A stretch of 64,000 nucleotides of DNA from AP-15 sp963787425 (GTDB taxonomy: Bacteria; Pseudomonadota; Alphaproteobacteria; ATCC43930; CGMCC-115725). This document shows, in pieces, positions 9,273 to 17,057 of the stretch. The stretch lies in NCBI GenBank assembly GCA_963787425.1, contig CAWBCV010000001.1, forward strand, positions 1,240,001 through 1,304,000, written 5' to 3'. A model generated the notes under the pieces. That model searched no databases. It was not told the origin of the DNA and worked only from the letters and a program-made list of their open reading frames with translations. The stretch's first letter is position 1; every line of letters begins with the position of its first letter. The position numbers and the translations under genes were made by a program.

Positions 9273-11015
9273 TCACCTCTTTGGCCGCCAAGCGCAGCCC
9301 CGATAAGAAAAGCTCGCGTACTCGGGGTTCCGCAGGAAGCTGGCGTCCGGTACGACAACAGGGGAAATGGCCCGCAGCCGCTCGACGATCGCTTGTGCCT
9401 CGTCGAGCCGACCCATATGGGCATAGCAGGCGGCGAGACAGCGATACGGCAACGGAAAGCCTGCATCCTCTTGGATCGCGAGGAGCAGCTTCGGCACGGC
9501 CTCACCGAAGCGCCGGCTGGCGAAATGCGCGGCGCCTATTACAAGGAACGACGTGCCGATGCGGACGCGAGGACTGAGGCGCAGCGAGGCTTCGGCATGC
9601 TCGATCGCGATGTCGGGCTGGCCCGCCCACAACCTGAGTGTGCCGCTGACAAGCCAGCCGCGCGCGAAATTCGGGTTGAGTGCCAGCGCACGATCGACCA
9701 ACGCCATCATGGCGCCGATGTCTTCGCCGAAATAGGCCAGCGCTTGGGCGGCGTTCGCGAGGACGCCCGGGTCGTCGCCAGCCACTTCCAGGGCTCGCCT
9801 TGCGAAATCGGCGCCCTTCAGAGCGTCCGCCCTCCGGTATTCGCTCCGGTCGTCAACAAGCAGCCGATAACAGCAATACGCTGCCCAGGCGAGTGCGGGC
9901 CCGTAATGCGGATCGCGCTCGATCGCCTGCTCCATAAGACGGAGCGCCTCAGGGCTTTGTCTTGCCGACGACCAGACCATCGCATAGGCCCGCAGATAGA
10001 GGTCGTAGGCGGTCAGATCATTGGTCGGACGGCCGGCAGAACGGGCGGTCTCGGCGGCTCGCAACGCCGGCTCGATCACGCCGGCGACACTCGATGCCAC
10101 CGTGTCCTGGAGGTCGAACACGTCTTCCAGCGAACCGTCGAAGCGGTCGGCCCAAAGGTGCGTGCCGACTAAGGCGTCGATCAGCTGGGCCGTGATGCGC
10201 ACCCGACCGCCTGCTTTCCGCACCGAGCCTTCGAGGACATAGCGCACGCCGAGTTCCCGCCCGACCTGCTTCACATCGACGGCTTGCTCCTTGTACGTGA
10301 AACTCGAATTGCGGGCGATGACGAACAGCCATCTGATCCGCGACAGCGCGGTTATGATCTCCTCGACCATACCGTCGGCGAAATATTCCTGCTCCGGATC
10401 GCCGCTCATATTGGCGAAGGGCAGCACCGCGATCGATGGCTTGTCGGGGAGCGTGAGCGCCGGTGAAGGGGGCACAGGGGCTTTGTTAGCGGCGCCGGCG
10501 TCGCGAACCCGGTAGACCCGCACTGGGCGGGCAATGTTTTTGACCTGCTGCTCGCCCAGATCCTCGAAGGCAAAGGGAAGCCGGTCGCGGACGTGATCAT
10601 GAACCGTATTGGAGACGAACACCCCGCCGGCATCGGCCAGGGCTTCGATCCGAGCGGCGATGTTGACGCCGTCGCCATAGAGGTCGTCGCCCTCGACGAT
10701 CACGTCGCCGAGATTGATGCCGATGCGCAGTTCGATGTGCTTGTCCGCCCCGACACTAGTGTTCCGCTCGGGCATTGCCTGCTGCACCTCGACCGCGCAG
10801 CGTACCGCGTCGACAACGCTCCCAAATTCCACCAGCATGCCGTCGCCGGTGGTCTTGACGAGGCGGCCGTGGTGCTCGACGATCTTCGGATCGAGGAGTT
10901 CGCGGCGCAACGCTTTGAGGCGTTCGAGCGTGCGTTCTTCGTCTGCTCCCATCAGCCGCGAATACCCCGCCACATCGGCGGCGAAGATCGCGGCAAGACG
11001 GCGGGTCGCGGTCAT
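9273..11015 (-). CDS. Class III adenylate/guanylate cyclase with TolB-like and TPR domains (second copy)
   Basis: About 580 aa from MTATRRLAAIFAADV at 11015; this start overlaps the previous stop as ATGA, and the longer frame to 11321 is unrelated sequence inside the upstream gene. Domain order: cyclase homology domain (1-170) with metal Asp in FAADVAGYSRLMGADE, KTTGDGMLVEFGS with the second metal Asp, and YGDGVNIAARIEALA with the Asn/Arg transition-state pair; TolB-like sensor region (PDKPSIAVLPFANMSGDPE, about 190-330); TPR repeats to the C-terminus. All catalytic residues seem present, so it may make cAMP or cGMP. Translationally coupled to its paralogue upstream. Confidence 0.87.
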   Translation of the reverse strand: MTATRRLAAIFAADVAGYSRLMGADEERTLERLKALRRELLDPKIVEHHGRLVKTTGDGMLVEFGSVVDAVRCAVEVQQAMPERNTSVGADKHIELRIGINLGDVIVEGDDLYGDGVNIAARIEALADAGGVFVSNTVHDHVRDRLPFAFEDLGEQQVKNIARPVRVYRVRDAGAANKAPVPPSPALTLPDKPSIAVLPFANMSGDPEQEYFADGMVEEIITALSRIRWLFVIARNSSFTYKEQAVDVKQVGRELGVRYVLEGSVRKAGGRVRITAQLIDALVGTHLWADRFDGSLEDVFDLQDTVASSVAGVIEPALRAAETARSAGRPTNDLTAYDLYLRAYAMVWSSARQSPEALRLMEQAIERDPHYGPALAWAAYCCYRLLVDDRSEYRRADALKGADFARRALEVAGDDPGVLANAAQALAYFGEDIGAMMALVDRALALNPNFARGWLVSGTLRLWAGQPDIAIEHAEASLRLSPRVRIGTSFLVIGAAHFASRRFGEAVPKLLLAIQEDAGFPLPYRCLAACYAHMGRLDEAQAIVERLRAISPVVVPDASFLRNPEYASFSYRGCAWRPKR

Positions 11016-12772
11016 CCTTCGGGTAACCCAGCGCGGCGCAGCGCGTTTTCCAACGCATCTATATTTTTCGGGTTTATATAACGCGCCGAGAGGATCGCCC
11101 TTGCGACTGTGATGCCGGGCTGCAGCTCGAGGAGCCCTTGCACCACAGTCTTGGCGTCCTCGCTCCGGTCGAGACAGCCCAGCGCGGCTGCATGCAGGAT
11201 TTGGGGAACGCTGAACCGCGGGTTCGACTGGGTCGCCAGGCTCGCGGCGGCAACCGTTTCTTCGAAGCGGCCGGCGGCAAAATGTGCGTAGGCCAGACCG
11301 ATATAAGGCATGTATATCCAAGGATCGAAGGGGCTGAGGCGGAGGGCTCGGTTAGCCTGCTCGACCGCGATCGCGTCGTCGCCTTTCCAGGCGTGCACGA
11401 TCGAACTAAAACTGAGCGCGAGTGCGGACGAACTGGAAAGCGCGAACGACCGATCAAAGGCGGTAAGCGCGGTTTCATAGTCGCGCCCGACAACGGCGAT
11501 GACAAAGCCGGCTGTGGCAAGCGCGGCCCCGTCGTCACCACCTGCGGCGATCGCCCGGCGCGCGTGATGCAAAGCGGCGATCCGCGTCTCTTCCTGCATT
11601 CCGCCCCGCAAGTACCGTGCCTCGTGGCACCAGGCGATAAAAGCATGCGCGGCGGCAAAATCGGGCTCCAGCTCGATCGCCTTGCCGAGCAGGGGCAGCG
11701 CTTTGTCCGCGTCCTCAGGCATCGGGGTAGAAGCATAGGGCAAGGCGCGCAGATAGAGGTCGTAGGCATCGAGGCTGTCAGGCCGCTTGCGCCGCGCGCG
11801 CTCGATCTCGCTCTGACGGAGCGTCGGCTCAATCACGCCGGCGACGCTGATCGCGACCTTGTCCTGAAGCTCGAAAACCTCTTCCAGCAAGCCGTCGAAC
11901 CGGTCGGCCCAGAGATGCGCGCCGTTTGTCGCATCGATCAGCTGGGCGGTGATGCGCACCCGGTTTCCGCCTTTCCGCACCGAACCTTCGAGGACATAGC
12001 GGACGCCGAGCTCCCGGCCGACCTGCTTCACATCGACTGCCCGGCCCTTGTAGGTGAAGCTCGAATTGCGGGCGATGACGAAGAGCCAGCGGATGCGGGA
12101 GAGTGCCGTAATGATCTCTTCGACCATGCCGTCGGCGAAATACTCCTGTTCCGGATCGCCGCTCATATTGGCGAAGGGCAGCACCGCAATCGACGGCTTG
12201 TCCGGGAGCGGCAGCGCTGTGCGGTAGCTTTCCGACGCAGGAATCCCTGATCGGACCCGATAGACCCGGAGCGGTCGGGCAATATTCTTCAGCTGCTGCT
12301 CGCCGATATCTTCAAAGGCGATCTCAAGCTTACCCGCTGCGTCCTCTTGCACACGGGCCGATACGCATATGCCGCCCGGTTCCGCGATGGCTTCGAGGCG
12401 CGCCGCGATGTTCACACCATCCCCAAAGATGTCACTGCCTTCGGCGACAATGTCACCTTGGTGGATGCCGATGCGATAGTCGATGCGGGAGTCCGCCGAC
12501 ACGCCAGCGTTGCGTTCGGCTATCCCTCCTTGCACTTCTGTCGCACAGCGCAGAGCGTCGATTACGCTCCCGAACTCCGCCAAGAATCCATCGCCAGTCG
12601 TCTTGACGATCCGACCGCGATTCTCACTGATTTTGGGGTCGATCAGTTCGCGCCGATGCGCCTTCGGCCGCCCGAGCGTTCCTTCCTCGTCGGCGCCCAT
12701 GAGGCGGCTATACCCGGCCACATCAGCGGCGAGAATGGCGGCCAGTCTGCGCTCGACGCGTTCCGTGGCCAA
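11012..12772 (-). CDS. Class III adenylate/guanylate cyclase with TolB-like and TPR domains (first copy)
   Basis: 586 aa, first gene of a probable three-gene operon. Same order as its neighbour: cyclase domain with ILAADVAGYSRLMGADEE, TTGDGFLAEFGS and FGDGVNIAARLEAIA; then PDKPSIAVLPFANMSGDPE; then TPR repeats rich in Ala and Leu. The TolB-like block is nearly identical between the copies whereas the TPR parts differ strongly, suggesting tandem duplication followed by divergence of the partner-binding end. Known relatives in rhizobia occur in large families; their input signals are mostly unknown. Cytoplasmic, no transmembrane segment seen. Confidence 0.87.
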   Translation of the reverse strand: MATERVERRLAAILAADVAGYSRLMGADEEGTLGRPKAHRRELIDPKISENRGRIVKTTGDGFLAEFGSVIDALRCATEVQGGIAERNAGVSADSRIDYRIGIHQGDIVAEGSDIFGDGVNIAARLEAIAEPGGICVSARVQEDAAGKLEIAFEDIGEQQLKNIARPLRVYRVRSGIPASESYRTALPLPDKPSIAVLPFANMSGDPEQEYFADGMVEEIITALSRIRWLFVIARNSSFTYKGRAVDVKQVGRELGVRYVLEGSVRKGGNRVRITAQLIDATNGAHLWADRFDGLLEEVFELQDKVAISVAGVIEPTLRQSEIERARRKRPDSLDAYDLYLRALPYASTPMPEDADKALPLLGKAIELEPDFAAAHAFIAWCHEARYLRGGMQEETRIAALHHARRAIAAGGDDGAALATAGFVIAVVGRDYETALTAFDRSFALSSSSALALSFSSIVHAWKGDDAIAVEQANRALRLSPFDPWIYMPYIGLAYAHFAAGRFEETVAAASLATQSNPRFSVPQILHAAALGCLDRSEDAKTVVQGLLELQPGITVARAILSARYINPKNIDALENALRRAGLPEG

Positions 12773-12949
12773 AAGCGGCGCTCCCTAACCGCGTGGACCG
12801 AATAGATTATCGGCTCTCGCAGCCCATTCTAGCGGTAAACGTGAGGGCAGGCATTTCCTTTCGATGAAGCGACGTATCTCCGATCATCGCAGCCTTGCTC
12901 GAGATCTTATTTTCGTGCAGCGCAAACTTCGAAGCGCTAAGCTTGACGC

Positions 12950-13318
12950 ATGAGCGACCAGTTCGAAGGCAGTTGCCTGTGCGGCGCCGTACGCTTCCTG
13001 GCCACCGGACAACCGGAATCGGTAGCGTGGTGCCATTGCGAAAGTTGTCGCAAGCATAGCGGTGCGCCCGTCTCCGTCTTTGTTGCGTTCAAACGCGACG
13101 CGTATGTCATTACTGAGGGTCAGATCACGAAGTTCAACTCGTCGCCCGGCAGGTGGCGCGGATTTTGTGCCAGATGCGGGTCGACATTGACCTGCGAAGG
13201 CGAACGCTCGAACGAAACGCATTTTCATGTCGGCGCATTTCGGGATGCTGCGCAGCTTCAACCGACGAGACACATTTTCCCGGAGGAGTGCCTACCCTGG
13301 TTACATTTGGGCGGTTGA
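12950..13318 (+). CDS. GFA-family zinc protein (CENP-V/GFA fold)
   Basis: 122 aa. Zinc cysteine pattern of the glutathione-dependent formaldehyde-activating family: CLCGAVRF at the start, CHCESCRKHSG in the middle, and CARCGSTL later. Length and order are those of the full family. Family members are often called formaldehyde-activating, but activity is proven for few, so only the fold is safe. Divergent from the cyclase operon with 177 bp between starts. Confidence 0.85.
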   Translation: MSDQFEGSCLCGAVRFLATGQPESVAWCHCESCRKHSGAPVSVFVAFKRDAYVITEGQITKFNSSPGRWRGFCARCGSTLTCEGERSNETHFHVGAFRDAAQLQPTRHIFPEECLPWLHLGG

Positions 13319-13632
13319 CGCCTGTACTGCCTCCCAGCTGCGTGCCGCTGGCTGAGCCCTCTTCTCGCCCTAGCGCTATCCTGTGCGGCCCGCGGAGGAT
13401 CGCCTAGGGTCCTAACGGCGTTCCGGACCGAACAGCAGACGCAAGAGCATTGCCCGGAGGATACAATCGTCTGGCTGGACCCCCAGGGTGGCATGTATCA
13501 ACCGATAAGGGCGTGGGTCATACGGTCTTTCGGGTGCGGGTCGATATGCGTGCCGCAGTGAAGCGGAACGGACCGGGATGCGCGAGATGGCTAACTGACC
13601 GTGACAGGGCACGCGACGCGTTCAACTTGAAT
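13319..13632. other. Intergenic region, no gene seen
   Basis: 314 bp between the GFA gene and the end of the LLM gene. No plausible gene or RNA was recognised. Confidence 0.4.
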
Positions 13633-14829
13633 CTACTCTGCGGCAACAGCCTTCTTCGGCTCCGGATTGAGTTCGCGCAAGCGTGGCATGACCTCCTTCG
13701 CAAAGAGCGTGATATTGGCGACGGTATCTTTATGGTCCAGGAAGCCGCCTTGGCCGAACATCAACAAATTGCCAAAGCCGCCGACGCTGTCGCTGAGTGC
13801 CTTGATTTGATCGTAGACATCGTCCGGTGTGCCGGCAAAGCAAGTGCCGCTCTCGATCAGCTGCTCGATCGATGCGGTGGTCTGTTCGACCGGGTTGCCG
13901 TGCCGATCCCTGACGAATCCGCCGCGCCTGCCGCCCGCTTTGAGCATCGCCACGTTGGCGGAAAGCGAGTTGTAGCCGGGTGGGTTGGTGAAAGGCTCGG
14001 CCACGATCGGCGAGGTGCGCACATAGTCGGCGGCGAGGTTGGCGCGGCGCAGGCCCTCCTCGCGAGTCGCCCCGACGCCGACCACCGCGGCATAGGCGAA
14101 ACGGTCCGTGCCCGCCGTCCAGCCGAGCTCCTGGGCGCGTTTGCGATACGCCTCGAACATCGGGCCAGCAGCCGACAGCGAGAGCAACGTTCCAACTACG
14201 TGACCGCGCTCTGCTGCCATCCGGCCAGTCTCGACGCTCAAGCCCGTCATCCACACCGGTGGCGTTGGCTGCTGGTACGGTCGCGGCCAGATGTTGACAT
14301 TGCGATAGTGAAAGAACTCGCCTTCCCAGTTGAAGGGACCGTCGCTCGTCGACATCGCCTTCAGGATCAGATCGTGCGCTTCCCAATAGCGCCGCATCAG
14401 ATTGGCCGGGTTGCTGTTGGCTGGCGCGATCTCGTACGGCGCTCCCTTCACCAGCCCCATCTCGAGGCGGCCGCCTGACAGCACGTCGAGCCATGCCATC
14501 TCCTCGGCGACGCGCACCGGGTCAGGCCGGTTTGCGATGGGTGTTCCGAGGGACAGAAGCCGTGACCGCTTCGTCTCCCGCGCGAGGATCGCGAGCGCCA
14601 TCGGCACCGAGACGGTGAGGCAGGTCGAGGTGCTGTGGTGCTCGTTGACCATGATATCGAGGCCGACCTCATCGCATAGCCCGAACTCGTCGAGATATCG
14701 ATTCAGGAGGCCGTGTCCGATCTTGGGGTCGAAATTACTGTTTGGCAGCACAACCCTCAGCGAGCCGCGCTTCAATCCCTGCTCCCAAGCGGGGTGATAG
14801 GCCATCTCCGAGAAGTACCAGACGCGCAT
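13633..14829 (-). CDS. LLM-class flavin-dependent oxidoreductase
   Basis: 398 aa, start at 14829 with ribosome site AAGGAGAG six bases before. Luciferase-like (bacterial luciferase/alkane-sulfonate monooxygenase) fold: N-terminal MRVWYFSEMAYHP strand, NEHHSTSTCLTVSV, EEMAWLDVLSGGRLEMGLVKG (the conserved helix and GRxxxG turn), and FFHYRNVNIWPRPYQQP. Needs a reduced flavin from a separate reductase, which is not nearby. It starts 12 bp after the stop of an alpha/beta hydrolase gene, so the pair may act together on a hydrolysable xenobiotic or ester; substrate unknown. Confidence 0.85.
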   Translation of the reverse strand: MRVWYFSEMAYHPAWEQGLKRGSLRVVLPNSNFDPKIGHGLLNRYLDEFGLCDEVGLDIMVNEHHSTSTCLTVSVPMALAILARETKRSRLLSLGTPIANRPDPVRVAEEMAWLDVLSGGRLEMGLVKGAPYEIAPANSNPANLMRRYWEAHDLILKAMSTSDGPFNWEGEFFHYRNVNIWPRPYQQPTPPVWMTGLSVETGRMAAERGHVVGTLLSLSAAGPMFEAYRKRAQELGWTAGTDRFAYAAVVGVGATREEGLRRANLAADYVRTSPIVAEPFTNPPGYNSLSANVAMLKAGGRRGGFVRDRHGNPVEQTTASIEQLIESGTCFAGTPDDVYDQIKALSDSVGGFGNLLMFGQGGFLDHKDTVANITLFAKEVMPRLRELNPEPKKAVAAE

Positions 14830-14841
14830 GGGTCTCTCCTT

Positions 14842-15616
14842 CTAGCTGCTTTTGTCGACAAAGGCCGAAAGACGCTCGACGAACGCTTCGGGCTGCTCCC
14901 AATGCGGGAAGTGGCCGGCATCTCGAATGATTTCGAGCTGGGCTCGCGAGATCTCTCGACGCCAGCCCTCCCCGTAAGCCGGTGTTACAATGCGGTCCTC
15001 GGCACCCCACAGCAGCAGTGTTGGAATGTCGATCCGATGCAGCCAGCGTTTGAGCCGCGGGTTGTGCATATAGGGCTTCCAGCCATAGAGCGCGAATGCC
15101 TCACGAGCGCGGACGATCGCCGCCAGTTCGCTCTCCGGCAATTTGGTGAAGTCGACGTCGCCCCTCGCCGAATCTGCCCAAGCCAGCCTCAGATATTCGG
15201 CCCTTGGCAGGCCGTGCATGTCGGCAATATCCCGCTCCTCTCGGCCGCTGATTTTAATACCGAGGGGATCGACCAGGACAAGATGAAAGAAGCGCGCACT
15301 TGATCGTACCATCATCTCCGCCGCTACCCACCCGCCAAAGCAGGCGCCAACCAGCACGGCATCGTTCAGCCCGAGCTGAGCGGCAAGATCGAGATAGAGA
15401 TATGCGAGATCGTCGACCGAGCCTGCGCCGTCGATCAGCGGCGAGTTGCCGTATCCAGGGTGCCATGGGGCGATGACTTCGGAAGTTTCGAGACAGCAGT
15501 TCGAGCCATGGCCGCTCCGGCGCCAGCCCTTCACCTGCGTGCAGGAACAAGAGTGGGCGACCTTGGCCGCGTTCCATCAGTTCCAGGGTCGTCCCCGCCA
15601 TCGACATCGTCGTCAT
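14842..15616 (-). pseudogene. Alpha/beta hydrolase, one frameshift
   Basis: Start at 15616 (MTTMSMAGTTLELMERG). LLFLHAGEG oxyanion strand, then the frame breaks at about 15475-15505 and continues as SEVIAPWHPGYGNSP. The nucleophile elbow reads VLVGACFGGWVAAEM, with Cys where most family members have Ser (dienelactone hydrolase also uses Cys). LLLWGAEDRIV provides the acid strand and DAGHFPHWEQPE the catalytic His. Everything but the single indel looks intact, so either an assembly error or a recent mutation. Upstream neighbour in operon with the LLM oxidoreductase. Confidence 0.75.
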
Positions 15617-15706
15617 CCGAGCTCCATGAGTTCAGAGCCGGAATATCATCGCAGGCACCTGACCAAATTTCCAAGCGGCTTCGTGCTATCTCCTGGAAAG
15701 GAAGGA

Positions 15707-15925
15707 CTATTCTTCGGCGGCAGAGCGCACGAGCTCCATGTAGCTGACGCCGAGCGCGGTTGCCAGTTCGTAGATGCTTACGATTGTAGGGTTGCGCCGG
15801 CCCTGCTCGAGGCCGCTGATGTATTGCTGGCTGAAACCGGAGCGCTCTGCCAACTGCTCTTGCGTGAGGCCTTTGTCCTGCCTGACTCGCTTGACGTTCC
15901 GCCCGACCAGCTTGCGCATGTCCAT
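15707..15925 (-). CDS. XRE-family helix-turn-helix regulator
   Basis: 72 aa, nearly all HTH_3 domain: LVGRNVKRVRQDKGLTQEQL, ERSGFSQQYISGLEQGRRN (recognition helix with QQYISGLE), then TIVSIYELATALGVS. Full length for this small Cro/CI-like class. Lies upstream of the hydrolase/LLM pair on the same strand, with a palindrome 28 bp before its start that could be its operator. Confidence 0.88.
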   Translation of the reverse strand: MDMRKLVGRNVKRVRQDKGLTQEQLAERSGFSQQYISGLEQGRRNPTIVSIYELATALGVSYMELVRSAAEE

Positions 15926-15952
15926 GCGCGGCAGGTGAGCGAATAACGATCC

Positions 15953-15966
15953 GTTGATTTATCAAC
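15953..15966. promoter_or_regulatory. Candidate operator GTTGAT-TT-ATCAAC
   Basis: Perfect 6-bp arms around a 2-bp centre, just upstream of the XRE regulator start (15925) in an AT-rich patch that also contains TATAGTA. Position and symmetry fit autoregulation by an HTH dimer. Inference only. Confidence 0.4.
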
Positions 15967-16072
15967 TATAGTATGTAAAGGAGATACCCGCGCGAACCCT
16001 TGGGGCGCTGCGCCGGCGAAAATACTTCCGCGGAATTACGACGCTTGAAGGATGTAGGAGGGCAGCAGGTCG

Positions 16073-16423
16073 ATGCACGGGCGCGAAATGACACGCATTA
16101 TGATTGAAGGCGCGCTCAACGGTATCGGGTTCGTTATCGGCTCAGCGGTGGTTGGCTGGATTTTTCTTCACGGCAGCGCCGTCCTTGCATTTGCAGTTTT
16201 TGTAATCGTGCTGTGGCTAATTTTCCGAAACGGTCGCCATCTCAAAACTCGGCTAGAGCGGGCCAAGATTGACGAGTTCACCCGCGCTCTCCGTTCCTCA
16301 GCCATCAATGCACAAGGCATCCCTTCGCAAGGTCCTGATCAGGGGACGAGGAAAAGCGATCCACGGGGCAGGAAAGCCAGTAATCACGGAGCCAACCCTC
16401 AAACGGGCTCCTCAAATCTCTGA
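16073..16423 (+). CDS. Small membrane protein, unknown function
   Basis: Up to 116 aa; the ATG at 16073 follows AGGAGGG nine bases upstream. Two hydrophobic segments (about residues 10-30, IGFVIGSAVVGWIFLHG, and 33-52, VLAFAVFVIVLWLIF) precede a basic tail (RNGRHLKTRLERAK) and a polar low-complexity C-terminus. No family recognised; the last 40 residues may not be functional coding sequence. Confidence 0.5.
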   Translation: MHGREMTRIMIEGALNGIGFVIGSAVVGWIFLHGSAVLAFAVFVIVLWLIFRNGRHLKTRLERAKIDEFTRALRSSAINAQGIPSQGPDQGTRKSDPRGRKASNHGANPQTGSSNL

Positions 16424-16559
16424 TGCTAATTCTGCGGGAAGGCCAAAGGAGCCACAGCCTTATAGGTTACTTGGCCTTGCTGCAGGCAAAAGTAGCTGCG
16501 CAAGAGCGCTATCACTACTGAGTTTTTGTCCCTCGATCCGTCTCTCGCGAGAAACTGGC

Positions 16560-17057
16560 TTAACTACGCGCCACCTCTCGTAATGCAGCCTGCACGGCCG
16601 TATCGAGGGCGCTGAGAAACCGTGACCGGTCCTGCTTGCTCAACGGAGCTGGCCCACGGGTGATCTCCCCCAGCTCCCGCAGATGTCGAGCTATATCACG
16701 ACCGGCAAGCGCATTGCTGATATTTGCCTCCGTCCACTGTTTTCCGGTCGGGGAGACGACGCGCGCCCCCTTTTTGAGGCAGCGTGAAGCCAGCGGTATG
16801 TCCGAAGTGATACACACGTCCGTGGGCCCGATGCGCTCGGCGATCCAGTCGTCGGCCGCATCTGCAGTGTCGCCGACGAGAACCATGCTCACGTTCGACA
16901 TCCCAGGGGGCCGAATCGGTCGGGAGCCGTTCGAGACGACGAAAACTTTGACCTTGGGACGCGCCGCCACGCGGTAGATCTCCTCGCGTACCGGGCAGGC
17001 ATCACCATCAACGTAAATGTCAGTCACTCTCGGCCCGATTGGTGCTTTGGCCGTCAT
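16560..17057 (-). CDS. YaiI/YqxD-family (DUF188) protein
   Basis: 165 aa, full length for the family. Conserved IYVDGDACPVREEIY with its acidic cluster, VFVVSNGSRP, and TSDIPLASRCLKKGA; PIN-like nuclease-type fold by family knowledge, function unproven. Its start codon overlaps the stop of the upstream recD2-type gene as ATGA, so it would be coupled to that gene. Confidence 0.87.
   Translation of the reverse strand: MTAKAPIGPRVTDIYVDGDACPVREEIYRVAARPKVKVFVVSNGSRPIRPPGMSNVSMVLVGDTADAADDWIAERIGPTDVCITSDIPLASRCLKKGARVVSPTGKQWTEANISNALAGRDIARHLRELGEITRGPAPLSKQDRSRFLSALDTAVQAALREVARS

Noticed and set aside
9273..11321. 682-codon version of the downstream cyclase gene
   Set aside because: The extra 102 codons lie inside the upstream paralogue in a different frame; the ATGA overlap start at 11015 gives the family N-terminus.
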